Assembly (NCBI GenBank): GCA_934196125.1
Contig: CAKPVT010000032.1
Span: 1-16,850 of the forward strand
From: an uncultured Streptococcus sp.
Lineage (GTDB): Bacteria > Bacillota > Bacilli > Lactobacillales > Streptococcaceae
Length of the DNA: 16,850 nt
Reading direction: 5' to 3'
Below are positions 1 through 7,430 of this stretch, piece by piece. A program made the translations under genes and the position numbers. Position 1 is the stretch's first letter. Every line of letters starts with the position of its first letter. A model generated the notes under the pieces. The model searched no databases and had not been told where the DNA came from. It worked only from the letters and a program-made list of their open reading frames with translations.

Positions 1-37
1 AAGGACTTAGTCCTGTGCAATACAGAACTAAATCCTT
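1..37 (-). terminator. Stem-loop inside the IS end, probable terminator for transcripts leaving sufB
   Basis: Bases 1-16 pair with 22-37 around a five-base loop. In minus-strand RNA all 16 positions pair, two of them as G-U wobbles; in plus-strand RNA the same two positions are C-A mismatches. The structure is therefore best formed by transcription coming from sufB. The bases after it, where a U-tract would be, lie off the window. IS3-type elements often carry such end hairpins to block read-in from neighbours; applying that here is inference. Confidence 0.55.
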
Positions 38-76
38 TCACTAATATTTTTTGTCCAACTTTTTGGGGTCAGTACA
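1..76. mobile_element. Terminal end of an IS3-family (IS150-group-like) insertion sequence, body off the left edge
   Basis: The sequence ends at position 76 in GGGTCAGTACA. Read on the minus strand this is TGTACTGACCCC followed by AAAAAGTTGGACA, which matches my memory of the terminal inverted repeat of IS150-group IS3 elements in streptococci (IS861-like), including the 5'-TG...CA-3' ends. The transposase is not in the window. The boundary lies 25 bases beyond the sufB stop codon. Bases 77-79 or 77-80 (CCT or CCTT) would be one copy of the target duplication, but the partner copy is outside. The family call rests on the end sequence only. Confidence 0.7.
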
Positions 77-101
77 CCTTTGGCTTGTCTCTTTTAGTCT
101 A

Positions 102-1520
102 TTACCCAACAGAACCTTCCATTTCATAACTAATCAATCGATTAAGTTCAACGGCGTATTCCATTGGTAATTCTTTTGTGAATGGTTCAACAAATCCCAT
201 AACAATCATCTCTGTTGCTTCTTGTTCTGAAAGCCCTCGGCTCATAAGATAATAAAGTTGTTCTTCTGAGATTTTTGAAACTTTAGCTTCATGCTCAAGT
301 GCAACTTGTGAATTGTGAATTTCGTTGAAAGGAATGGTATCTGAACGTGAAATATCATCCATGATAATGGTATCACATTCAATATGACTAACTGATTTTT
401 TAGATTCCTTATTGAAAGTCACTTGACCACGATAGTCAACTTTTCCGCCACCTTTGGCAATGGATTTTGAAACAATCGAAGATGAGGTGTGTGGTGCATT
501 GTGAATCATTTTTGCACCTGTGTCTTGGCGTTGACCTTTATTAGCAAAAGCAATTGACAACATTGTGCCACGCGCACCTTCGCCGTCAAGGTAAACAGAT
601 GGGTATTTCATGGTTGTTTTCGCACCAAGGTTACCGTCAATCCATTCAACAGTTGCATTTTTCTTGGCTGTGGCACGTTTTGTTACCAAGTTATACACGT
701 TGTCTGACCAGTTTTGAATCGTTGAATAACGCATATAACTGCCTTCAAGCGCAAAAATTTCAACGATAGCAGCATGCAGACTTGCTGATGAATAATTTGG
801 TGCGGTACATCCTTCGACATAATGAACACTTGCCCCCTCATCAACGATAATCAATGTTCGTTCGAATTGCCCTGTTGCTTCATTGTTAATACGGAAATAA
901 GTTTGCAAAGGAATATCGACCTTAACCCCTTTTGGCACGTAGATAAATGTTCCACCTGACCAAAACGCTGAATTCAAAGCTGCTAATTTATTGTCCGTCG
1001 GCGGAACTAGCTTAGCAAAATATTTTTTAAAGAGGTCAGGATACTCTTTCAAAGCAGAATCCGTATCTGTGAAAATGATTCCTAACTTATCGTACTCATC
1101 TTTCATGTTATGATAAACGACTTCTGATTCGTACTGAGCTGACGCTCCTGCAAGGTAGGCACGTTCGGCTTCAGGAATTCCGATACGTTCAAACGTTTCT
1201 TTAATTTTATCTGGAACATCATCCCATGAACGTGCTGGTCTGTCAGAAGCTTTTTGATAATAATTAATCTCATCAAAATTAATGTCTGACAAATCAGGTC
1301 CCCAATCTTGCATTGGCATTTTATTAAAAATTTCCAATGATTTCAAGCGGAACTCAAGCATCCATTCTGGTTCGTCTTTTTCTGCTGACATTTCACGAAC
1401 AACAGCTTCGCTGATTCCTTTTCCTGTTGAAAAAATAGGTGTTACATCGTCATGAAAGCCAAATTGATAATCACCGATATCAATTGGCTTTGGAGTTACT
1501 TTTTCATTTTTTTCAGGCAT
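102..1520 (-). CDS. sufB: Fe-S cluster assembly scaffold protein SufB
   Basis: SufB is the scaffold subunit of the cytoplasmic SufBCD complex, on which nascent Fe-S clusters form before delivery to apoproteins. The 472-residue length is normal for Gram-positive SufB. Its C-terminal half has the repeating beta-strand core of the SufB/SufD family. Likely functional residues are Cys238 (VEGCTAP), Cys382 (HIECDT) and the His410-Glu411 pair in ALEHEAKVSKI, which match in context the cluster and sulfur-transfer residues of E. coli SufB. The helical end LYYLMSRGLSEQEA is shared with SufD. The ATG at 1520 follows AAAGG at 1528-1532, which overlaps the sufU stop codon. This is the last gene of the operon; 25 bases after its stop the DNA becomes an insertion sequence. 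Confidence 0.97.
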   Translation of the reverse strand: MPEKNEKVTPKPIDIGDYQFGFHDDVTPIFSTGKGISEAVVREMSAEKDEPEWMLEFRLKSLEIFNKMPMQDWGPDLSDINFDEINYYQKASDRPARSWDDVPDKIKETFERIGIPEAERAYLAGASAQYESEVVYHNMKDEYDKLGIIFTDTDSALKEYPDLFKKYFAKLVPPTDNKLAALNSAFWSGGTFIYVPKGVKVDIPLQTYFRINNEATGQFERTLIIVDEGASVHYVEGCTAPNYSSASLHAAIVEIFALEGSYMRYSTIQNWSDNVYNLVTKRATAKKNATVEWIDGNLGAKTTMKYPSVYLDGEGARGTMLSIAFANKGQRQDTGAKMIHNAPHTSSSIVSKSIAKGGGKVDYRGQVTFNKESKKSVSHIECDTIIMDDISRSDTIPFNEIHNSQVALEHEAKVSKISEEQLYYLMSRGLSEQEATEMIVMGFVEPFTKELPMEYAVELNRLISYEMEGSVG

Positions 1521-1532
1521 CTAGTTACCTTT

Positions 1533-1970
1533 CTAATCCTTACTATCGTTTTCAATAGCTTTTTTCAGAGCATTCCAAGCAAGTGTTGAACACTTGATTC
1601 GCTGCGGAAATTTTGAAACCCCTGCTAAAAAACTAGCTTCGCCTAGTCTTTTTTGAGCATCATCTTTTTCACCTTGAACCATTTTAGAAAAAATCTCAGC
1701 CAGTTCAAGTGCTTCTTCTTTTGTTTTACCGATAACGGCATCTGTCATCATGCTTGATGAAGCTGTCGAAATGTTACAACCATCACCTGTAAAGGCGATA
1801 TCCGAAATACGATCACCGTCAAACTTCACTGATAAAGAAATCACATCGCCACAAGTTGGATTGTTAAGATTGACTTGGTCAACATCTTCTAATTTTCCAT
1901 GGTGATGTGGATTTTTGGAGTGGTCAGAAACTACCGCCATATAAAGACTATCTAATCTAGAAAGTGCCAT
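1533..1970 (-). CDS. sufU: Fe-S assembly sulfur-transfer protein SufU (IscU/NifU-like)
   Basis: SufU is a zinc protein that accepts persulfide sulfur from SufS and passes it to SufBCD in Gram-positive bacteria. This 145-residue protein keeps the conserved ligands: Cys40 and Asp42 in NPTCGD, Cys65 in GDGCNIS, and Cys127 in IKCSTLAW. It also has the extra segment between the second and third cysteines that separates SufU from true IscU scaffolds. The ATG at 1970 lies inside the 3' end of sufS, giving a 14-base overlap, and is preceded by AAAGGAG at 1978-1984 within sufS, so the two are probably translationally coupled. No sufA or sufE appears in this operon, so SufU is the expected sulfur relay. 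Confidence 0.96.
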   Translation of the reverse strand: MALSRLDSLYMAVVSDHSKNPHHHGKLEDVDQVNLNNPTCGDVISLSVKFDGDRISDIAFTGDGCNISTASSSMMTDAVIGKTKEEALELAEIFSKMVQGEKDDAQKRLGEASFLAGVSKFPQRIKCSTLAWNALKKAIENDSKD

Positions 1971-3189
1971 TGAAAAACTCCTTTGTTTTAAGAATTGCTT
2001 CTACCAGTTTATCACAATCTTCTTTCGTATTATAGATATAAAAACTTGCGCGTACTGCTGAATGAATACCAAGATAAGTAATCAATGGTTGTGCACAATG
2101 GTGTCCTGCACGCACAGCGACACCTTCATAATCTAGTGCCGTTGCCACATCGTGTGGGTGTAAGCCATCTAAGTTAAAGGCAATTACTCCCATGTGTTGA
2201 CTTGGGTCTTGTGGTCCGTAAACCGTCAAACCATCAAGAGCTTGCAATTTCGGAAGGACGTAATTTACTAATTCTTGTTCGTGGGCATGTACGGCGTCCA
2301 TACCAATATTGGTTAAGTAGTCAATAGCTGCTCCCAAAGTAATAGCTCCCGCAATATTGGGTGTTCCTGCTTCAAACTTCCATGGTAATTCTTTCCATGT
2401 TGCCTCGTGTTCATAGACAAAATCGATCATTTCGCCACCAAATTCGACTGGTGACATTTGATTAAGCAATTCTTCTTTACCATAAAGGACACCAATACCC
2501 GTTGGTCCTAGCATTTTATGTCCCGAAAAAGCAAAGAAATCGCAGTCCAAATCTTGAACATCAATGCTCATGTGAGGTGCTGATTGCGCACCGTCAGCAA
2601 CCATATATGCCCCAACTTGGTGAGCTAGCTCTGCTATTTTTTTGACAGGTTGAATTGAACCAAGGACATTTGAAACGTGGGCAACACTAACAAATTTTGT
2701 TTTGGGTGACAATTTGCTTTGCAAGTCTGTCATGTCAAGTTGTCCGTCTTTGAGGTAAGCGTAGACTAATTTTGCTCCCGTTTTACGGCAAGCTTCTTGC
2801 CATGGAATGACATTAGAATGGTGTTCCATGATTGAAATGAGAACTTCATCGTTTTTTTGGAGCACTTCTTCTGCAAAACCTGCTACCCAGTTTAGTCCAG
2901 TTGTAGTGCCTCGTGTGAAAAGAATTTCTTTTGTTGACTTGGCATTAATAAATTGGCGTGCTTTTTCACGACTAGCTTCGTAAGCAGCCGTTGCACGTTC
3001 AGCCAAAGTATGAACACCACGGTGAACATTGGCATTTGTCTTATGGTAATAGTCGTTAAGTGTATCAAGAACTTGTTGTGGTTTCTGTGTTGTTGCCGCA
3101 TTGTCAAGGTAAACTAATGGTTCATCATTGACAATTTGGTCAAGAATAGGAAAGTCTTGATAAATGTTATGCGCATCTAATGCTGACAT
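1957..3189 (-). CDS. sufS: Cysteine desulfurase SufS (PLP-dependent)
   Basis: SufS removes sulfur from L-cysteine, giving alanine and an enzyme persulfide that feeds cluster assembly. The 410-residue length is typical of class II (SufS/CsdA) desulfurases. Lys225 in SGHKMLGPTGIG is the pyridoxal-phosphate lysine, His124 in MEHHSN stacks on the cofactor, and Cys365 in RAGHHCAQP is the catalytic cysteine on the short class II loop. Cofactor-binding motifs LDNAATTQKP (28-37) and VADGAQS (197-203) are intact. The start ATG is one base from the sufD stop codon, with a GGAGA site inside the sufD 3' end, so coupling to sufD is likely. Confidence 0.97.
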   Translation of the reverse strand: MSALDAHNIYQDFPILDQIVNDEPLVYLDNAATTQKPQQVLDTLNDYYHKTNANVHRGVHTLAERATAAYEASREKARQFINAKSTKEILFTRGTTTGLNWVAGFAEEVLQKNDEVLISIMEHHSNVIPWQEACRKTGAKLVYAYLKDGQLDMTDLQSKLSPKTKFVSVAHVSNVLGSIQPVKKIAELAHQVGAYMVADGAQSAPHMSIDVQDLDCDFFAFSGHKMLGPTGIGVLYGKEELLNQMSPVEFGGEMIDFVYEHEATWKELPWKFEAGTPNIAGAITLGAAIDYLTNIGMDAVHAHEQELVNYVLPKLQALDGLTVYGPQDPSQHMGVIAFNLDGLHPHDVATALDYEGVAVRAGHHCAQPLITYLGIHSAVRASFYIYNTKEDCDKLVEAILKTKEFFNGTF

Positions 3190-3190
3190 T

Positions 3191-4453
3191 CTAACGATTC
3201 TCCAATTTATGGTCTAATACCGCAATCATTTCATCACGGACTTCTTTTACAGGAATTTCCGTAATAACAGCGCCCAAGAAACCACGAATAACCAAGCGCT
3301 CTGCTGTATCCTTATCAAGTCCACGACTCATCAAATAATACATATCTTCGGGGTCAACTTGTCCAATTGAAGCCGCATGACCTGCCGTTACATCATTTTC
3401 ATCAATTAACAAAATTGGATTGGCGTCAGAACGTGCTTTATCAGAAAGCATTAAAACACGGCTTTCTTGTTGTGCATCTGCTCCTTTTGCTCCCTTGATA
3501 ATATGTCCAATACCGTTAAATGTCAGTGTGCCACGTTCTAAAATAACACCATGTTGTAAAATGTGACCAATTGAATTGCAGCCATAGTTTGTCACACGTG
3601 TATCCACGCCTTGGACTTGGCGTCCTGATGATGCTGCAACAACTTTAAGATTGGCATGGCTACCATTTCCATACAAATCTGAATCGAAATCAGCGATAAC
3701 ATTGCCTTCATTCATGACCCCGAGTGCCCAATCGACACTAGCATCTTTACCGTGGCGAGCACGACGACTAATGTATGTTGTGACATTCTCACCCAGACGG
3801 TCAATCGCTGAAAATTTCACTTGGCTATCATCAAGCGCAATAACCTCAACGCTGATATTCGCTGTTGCTTGAGCATCACCCTCGCCAATTGTTTCAAAGC
3901 GTTCCAAATAATTAATGCGACTATTGCGCCCTGCAATGATTAAAATATGCTTGTTAAACGGCACATCACTAGCTTCATCTTGATAAAATAAGCCTTCGAT
4001 TGGCTCTTCAATCTCAACATTAGCAGGAACGTAAAGAACAGCTGCGCTATTAAAATAAGCGGTATGATAAGCAGCTAACTTATCTTCCTTAAAATCATGC
4101 GCTGCTCCAAAATACTTTTCAATAATATCAGGAATTTCTTCCAAAGCTGTATAGAAATCGGTGAAAATAACACCTTTATTAATCAAATCAGTTGGTAATT
4201 GTTCTAAAACGGTTCGTGTACCGACTTGAACAAGTTTTGGATTGTCTCCAAGTGCTGTGAAATCAGGGACATTAGCAAGTGCTTGGTCCTCTGAAATCGT
4301 CCCATCACCTAAGTTCCAGCGGTGAAATTTAACACGGTTGATTTCAGGTAATGGCAATTTATCTATATTATCAAAGGCAGTCAAACGACGTTCTTGTAGC
4401 CATAAAGGTTCTGCCTTTGTTTGTGAAAAATTTAGGATAGATTCTTTCGTCAT
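3191..4453 (-). CDS. sufD: Fe-S cluster assembly protein SufD
   Basis: SufD partners SufB in the SufBC2D complex and is thought to help with iron entry and complex stability. The protein shares the SufB/SufD beta-helix core and its helical end (MYYLMSRGL), but lacks the SufB cysteine pattern, as expected. The segment TAGHAASIG holds the conserved SufD histidine. I start it at the ATG at 4453 (MTKESILNFSQ), giving 420 residues and matching the N-terminus I remember for streptococcal SufD. AGGAG at 4467-4471 lies 13 bases upstream, a long but usable spacing. A longer in-frame start at 4504 exists but has no ribosome binding site and would place the intercistronic hairpin inside the coding sequence. 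Confidence 0.95.
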   Translation of the reverse strand: MTKESILNFSQTKAEPLWLQERRLTAFDNIDKLPLPEINRVKFHRWNLGDGTISEDQALANVPDFTALGDNPKLVQVGTRTVLEQLPTDLINKGVIFTDFYTALEEIPDIIEKYFGAAHDFKEDKLAAYHTAYFNSAAVLYVPANVEIEEPIEGLFYQDEASDVPFNKHILIIAGRNSRINYLERFETIGEGDAQATANISVEVIALDDSQVKFSAIDRLGENVTTYISRRARHGKDASVDWALGVMNEGNVIADFDSDLYGNGSHANLKVVAASSGRQVQGVDTRVTNYGCNSIGHILQHGVILERGTLTFNGIGHIIKGAKGADAQQESRVLMLSDKARSDANPILLIDENDVTAGHAASIGQVDPEDMYYLMSRGLDKDTAERLVIRGFLGAVITEIPVKEVRDEMIAVLDHKLENR

Positions 4454-4495
4454 AATTTGATGTTTACTCCTTTTCATGGTCATCATACGAGTATC

Positions 4496-4512
4496 GTCTG
4501 CCAAAAGCAGAC
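4496..4512 (-). other. Intercistronic stem-loop between sufC and sufD
   Basis: GTCTGC at 4496-4501 pairs perfectly with GCAGAC at 4507-4512 around a five-base loop. It sits 15 bases after the sufC stop and before the sufD start. On the minus strand no U-run follows, so it is not a typical terminator. A role in mRNA processing or in setting the SufC:SufD ratio is inference. Confidence 0.4.
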
Positions 4513-4526
4513 TTTGACATCATCAA

Positions 4527-5297
4527 TTACACTTCTTCTTCGTATTTTAGTCCAAGTTCTTCTGCGATTTTTGCATAGCCTTCTCTTTCAAGACGGGTAG
4601 CAAGTTCAGCATCACCTGAAAGAACAACACGTCCATCCATCATAATATGCACCACATCTGGTGTAATATAGTTGAGAAGTCGTTGATAGTGAGTGATAAT
4701 CATAGCTCCAAAATTATCGCCACGCATAGCGTTAACACCTTTTGAAACAATTTTAAGAGCATCGATATCAAGTCCTGAATCAATTTCGTCAAGAAGTGCA
4801 AATTTAGGTTCGAGCATTAGCAACTGAAGAATTTCATTACGTTTTTTCTCACCACCTGAGAAACCTTCGTTAAGGTAACGTTCTGCCATTTCTTCTTTCA
4901 TGCCAAGAAATTCCATTTTTTCATCAAGTTTTGTGATGAAATCCATAACTGAAATTTTATCATCATCTTCTTTTCCAGCATTCATAGCTGCACGGATAAA
5001 TTCAGCATTGGTGATTCCTGGGATTTCAGATGGGTATTGCATAGCAAGAAAAAGCCCTAGACGTGCACGTTCGTCAACTTCGAGTTCAAGGATATTTTCA
5101 CCGTCAAGCGAAATTTCCCCTTGAGTAACCTCATAATTGGGATTTCCCATAATAGCTGCTGACAAAGTTGATTTACCAGTACCATTAGGTCCCATAATCG
5201 CAGCAATCTCACCAGTCTTAAGGGTTAGATTGACACCTTTTAAAATTTCTTTATCTTCAATAGAAACATGAAGATCTTTTATTTCAAGTACAGACAT
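4527..5297 (-). CDS. sufC: Fe-S cluster assembly ATPase SufC
   Basis: SufC is the ABC-type ATPase of the soluble SufBCD complex; its ATP-driven dimerisation reshapes SufB-SufD during cluster building. It is not a transporter subunit. The 256-residue protein has Walker A GPNGTGKST (36-44), a Q-loop at MQYPSEIPG, the SufC-type signature EGFSGGEKKR (144-153), Walker B FALLDE (166-171) with the family's EIDSGLD, and the switch His203. The start is set at the ATG at 5297, eight bases after GGAGGA (5306-5311). A longer in-frame start at 5321 would translate through this binding site and is rejected. It is the promoter-proximal gene of the operon. Confidence 0.97.
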   Translation of the reverse strand: MSVLEIKDLHVSIEDKEILKGVNLTLKTGEIAAIMGPNGTGKSTLSAAIMGNPNYEVTQGEISLDGENILELEVDERARLGLFLAMQYPSEIPGITNAEFIRAAMNAGKEDDDKISVMDFITKLDEKMEFLGMKEEMAERYLNEGFSGGEKKRNEILQLLMLEPKFALLDEIDSGLDIDALKIVSKGVNAMRGDNFGAMIITHYQRLLNYITPDVVHIMMDGRVVLSGDAELATRLEREGYAKIAEELGLKYEEEV

Positions 5298-5305
5298 GTG
5301 TACAT

Positions 5306-5311
5306 TCCTCC
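5306..5311 (-). promoter_or_regulatory. Ribosome binding site that fixes the sufC start
   Basis: GGAGGA on the minus strand lies eight bases before the ATG at 5297. It decides in favour of the 256-residue SufC over the longer in-frame reading. Confidence 0.85.
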
Positions 5312-5375
5312 AATTAATCAAATACGACAGTAACTTTTTTCTGAAAATTACCGCAGTTCTATAAGGTTACTAATC

Positions 5376-5384
5376 ATTATATCA
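5376..5384 (-). promoter_or_regulatory. Extended -10 promoter of the suf operon
   Basis: The minus strand reads TGATATAAT, a perfect extended -10 (TGnTATAAT). No good -35 is found at 16-18 bases, which is acceptable for this promoter class. The predicted start is near 5369, giving a leader of about 70 bases before sufC. The TG abuts the T-run of the tagO terminator. An AGTAAC/GTTACT inverted repeat (5329-5334 and 5366-5371) spans the leader; its role is unknown. Confidence 0.7.
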
Positions 5385-5406
5385 AAAAAAGCCATAATAG
5401 GCTTTT
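5384..5406 (-). terminator. Rho-independent terminator after tagO/rgpG
   Basis: On the minus strand AAAAGCC (5406-5400) pairs with GGCTTTT (5393-5387) around a six-base loop, followed by a run of T to 5384. It begins four bases after the tagO stop codon and separates the mecA-tagO unit from the suf operon. Confidence 0.8.
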
Positions 5407-5409
5407 CAA

Positions 5410-6573
5410 TCACTTATTATTTTTTCGATTTTTCCATTTTAGCATGGTTGCTTGGCGATAATCGCTATTGCCGATAAATTTAAGCGTATCAAAGAGTGGT
5501 GTGCGCCCTACTCCCCAAATTTCTAGCCCTTCAATAAAGACTTCTAAAGCAAAGGCAACACCAATCATTAGAAGCACACCACCGAGGCGGCTAGAAACAT
5601 TTAGCAACAAGGCGATAAGTGAAAAGAGAGTGGCAATACCATAAACCACTAAAACCGCTCCACGATGCGTGAATCCCATTGTCAAAAGGCGGTGATGCAA
5701 GTGCATCTTGTCTGCTTCCGTCGCTGGACGCCCTGACAATTTACGGCGAATAATCGCCACAGTAGTATCTAGTATTGGCACACCAAGGATGATAACAGGC
5801 GTTACCACAGTAACAGCTGTTGAATTCTTCAACCCTTGCAATGATAAAACACCAATCATAAACCCTATAAACAGGGCACCTGTATCTCCCAGATAAATAA
5901 TCGCAGGGTTGTAATTATAAGGGAAGAAACCTGCAATACAAACAATCAAGAGTAAGATTGTCACCGTTAGGTAAAAATCAGTTTGCGGTAAAAAGAAATA
6001 CGAAACCAAAGCCATTGTAACAAGGCTAATGATTGATACGCCACTAACCAAACCATCTAAACCGTCAATCAAATTCATTGCATTGGTAATCGAAATAATC
6101 CAAAAGACGGTTAAAAAGAAAGTAATCACTGAATTAAATTCGAGCAAGGGACCGCCAAATGGTATTTTAAAACTATCAAAGCGGAAATCTGTAAATGCCC
6201 AGACAACAACAGCTCCAAGAATAATGCCTGCCATTTTTGTCTTAGGTTTCAATTCGTAAATATCATCAATAAAACCAGTCGTTGTGATAATTAATCCACC
6301 AATAACAACTGGCAAAATATAATCAAAATAAGACGTTGTCCATATCGACTCTTTCAAAACCCTTGGCATTAGAATTAAGGCTGAAATTAAGAAAGAGATA
6401 AAAATCGCTAATCCACCACTACTTGGCATAGGTACTCCGTTGACACGTCTAGCATTTGGATTATCAACAGCACCAACACGAAATGCAATAAAACGAACAA
6501 TCGGTGTCAAAAATAATGACAGTAAGAAAGCGCCGATTAAAACAAGAACATATTCAATTGTAAAGGGTGCCAT
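5410..6573 (-). CDS. rgpG: Undecaprenyl-phosphate N-acetylglucosaminyl-1-phosphate transferase (TagO/RgpG/WecA family)
   Basis: This membrane enzyme moves GlcNAc-1-phosphate from UDP-GlcNAc to undecaprenyl phosphate, the first step of rhamnose-glucose polysaccharide or teichoic-acid type polymers. The usual name is rgpG in S. mutans, gacO in S. pyogenes and tagO in bacilli. The polytopic 387-residue protein carries the family motifs: Asp103-Asp104 in GFIDDIYELKPKTK, NAMNLIDGLDGL (164-175), GDTGAL (229-234), and HLHHRL (291-296) after the RRKLSGRP loop. I use the ATG at 6573, which follows the mecA stop codon by one base (TAATATG), a stop-restart arrangement. A TTG five codons earlier is possible. 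No separate promoter is seen, so it is probably co-transcribed with mecA. Confidence 0.93.
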   Translation of the reverse strand: MAPFTIEYVLVLIGAFLLSLFLTPIVRFIAFRVGAVDNPNARRVNGVPMPSSGGLAIFISFLISALILMPRVLKESIWTTSYFDYILPVVIGGLIITTTGFIDDIYELKPKTKMAGIILGAVVVWAFTDFRFDSFKIPFGGPLLEFNSVITFFLTVFWIISITNAMNLIDGLDGLVSGVSIISLVTMALVSYFFLPQTDFYLTVTILLLIVCIAGFFPYNYNPAIIYLGDTGALFIGFMIGVLSLQGLKNSTAVTVVTPVIILGVPILDTTVAIIRRKLSGRPATEADKMHLHHRLLTMGFTHRGAVLVVYGIATLFSLIALLLNVSSRLGGVLLMIGVAFALEVFIEGLEIWGVGRTPLFDTLKFIGNSDYRQATMLKWKNRKNNK

Positions 6574-6574
6574 A

Positions 6575-7330
6575 TTATACCAACTCAATCATTTTTAATT
6601 TTGCAACAGAGTCATCTGCTAACATTTCAACACCGTGCTCTTGCAAATAAGCACGCGTTTTTGTACCTGCGCTAGCATATTCCAATAAACGAGCATACAT
6701 CAAATTCGCATAGTAAGACGGATGATTTTGCAAATCAAGTAAAATGGTCATGTGGTAAAGACCACCATCTTTGTAGAGTTCTGATGCTTCAACCGGAAAA
6801 TCAATTGCTTTAGCAAAAGCTACGACAGCTTCAAGTGTTGGAAAATCAAGGACATAATGAACATAATCAGATGGATTACTATCCTCTTCTGTTGGCTCTG
6901 CTTGAGCTTGTTCTGTGAGAACTTCCTCAACAGCACCTTCCATCATTTCTTCGATTTTTCCTAATTTTTCATGTGCCTCAGTATCACCTTTAGAAAGCAT
7001 TGTTTGTTCCAATGTTTTGAAAAATTCCTCAGGTGACATGTTTGACACGTCGTCGAATGCAGCTAAATCTTCAAAGTTAATTTCTTTATTAATTTCAGAT
7101 TTTGTAACAAAGACATCAATACGGTCTTTTCTTGGTGTCACACGGAAACTAAGCATTCCGCTATCTTTGAAATTATCTGGTAAATCTAATTCATCCATTA
7201 CTGAGTAGAAGAATTCTTCTGTCTTTTCTTGTGGAATCAAAAAGTCTTTCAACTCCATGCCACGTTCTTCTAAATCTTCCATACTAATCGTTATTTTTAG
7301 CGTTGTCTCGCTAATCTGTTTCATTTCCAT
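6575..7330 (-). CDS. mecA: Adaptor protein MecA
   Basis: MecA is a ClpC adaptor that delivers substrates to ClpCP; in streptococci it controls competence by targeting ComX/SigX (family knowledge). The 251-residue protein has the expected two-domain layout: an N-terminal substrate-binding region (1-85, MEMKQISETTLKITISMEDL), an acidic variable linker (about 110-155, including EPTEEDSNPSD), and a C-terminal ClpC-binding domain (155-251) with the typical DYVHYVLDFPTLEAV and YANLMYARLLEYAS stretches. The ATG at 7330 is preceded by GAGG at eight bases; an internal ATG two codons later is worse placed. It has a strong promoter of its own and is followed by tagO with no real gap. Confidence 0.96.
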   Translation of the reverse strand: MEMKQISETTLKITISMEDLEERGMELKDFLIPQEKTEEFFYSVMDELDLPDNFKDSGMLSFRVTPRKDRIDVFVTKSEINKEINFEDLAAFDDVSNMSPEEFFKTLEQTMLSKGDTEAHEKLGKIEEMMEGAVEEVLTEQAQAEPTEEDSNPSDYVHYVLDFPTLEAVVAFAKAIDFPVEASELYKDGGLYHMTILLDLQNHPSYYANLMYARLLEYASAGTKTRAYLQEHGVEMLADDSVAKLKMIELV

Positions 7331-7359
7331 ACTAATTACCTCGCACGAGTAGTCATTTT

Positions 7360-7388
7360 ATTATACAGGAAAAGTCGGACTTTTTCAA
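7360..7388 (-). promoter_or_regulatory. Sigma-A promoter of mecA-rgpG with palindromic spacer
   Basis: The minus strand has TTGAAA (7388-7383), a 17-base spacer and TATAAT (7365-7360), a near-consensus promoter with its start about 23 bases before mecA. The spacer and -35 contain an inverted repeat with single-base centre 7377: AAAAGTC and GACTTTT, extending to nine bases per arm with one mismatch (7368-7386). Confidence 0.85.
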
Positions 7389-7400
7389 TTTTTACGCTAT

Positions 7401-7425
7401 AAAAGCAGCCCTTGAGAGGCTGCTT
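7401..7425 (-). terminator. Terminator after uppP
   Basis: AAGCAGCC (7403-7410) and GGCTGCTT (7418-7425) form an eight-base-pair stem with a seven-base loop. The minus strand continues with only a short T-run (CTTTTATA). It starts six bases after the uppP stop codon and lies before the mecA promoter. Termination may be partial. Confidence 0.7.
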
Positions 7426-7430
7426 AGTTA

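Noticed and set aside
554..769. Open reading frame on the plus strand opposite sufB
   Set aside because: It lies wholly within sufB, has no recognisable domain or ribosome binding site, and is explained by the codon use of the opposite strand.
3651..3872. Open reading frame on the plus strand opposite sufD
   Set aside because: It is antisense to a clearly conserved gene, with no start signals and low-complexity content.
4454..4504. Upstream in-frame start for sufD adding 17 residues
   Set aside because: There is no ribosome binding site before it; the AGGAG at 4467-4471 lies inside the extension, and the ATG at 4453 matches the known SufD N-terminus.
4900..5124. Open reading frame on the plus strand opposite sufC, rich in serine
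   Set aside because: The serine-rich product is an antisense artefact of the sufC codons; no ribosome binding site.
5312..5375. Riboswitch or T-box in the suf leader
   Set aside because: The leader is only about 70 bases, has no terminator or antiterminator pair, and lacks T-box motifs; only a short inverted repeat is present.
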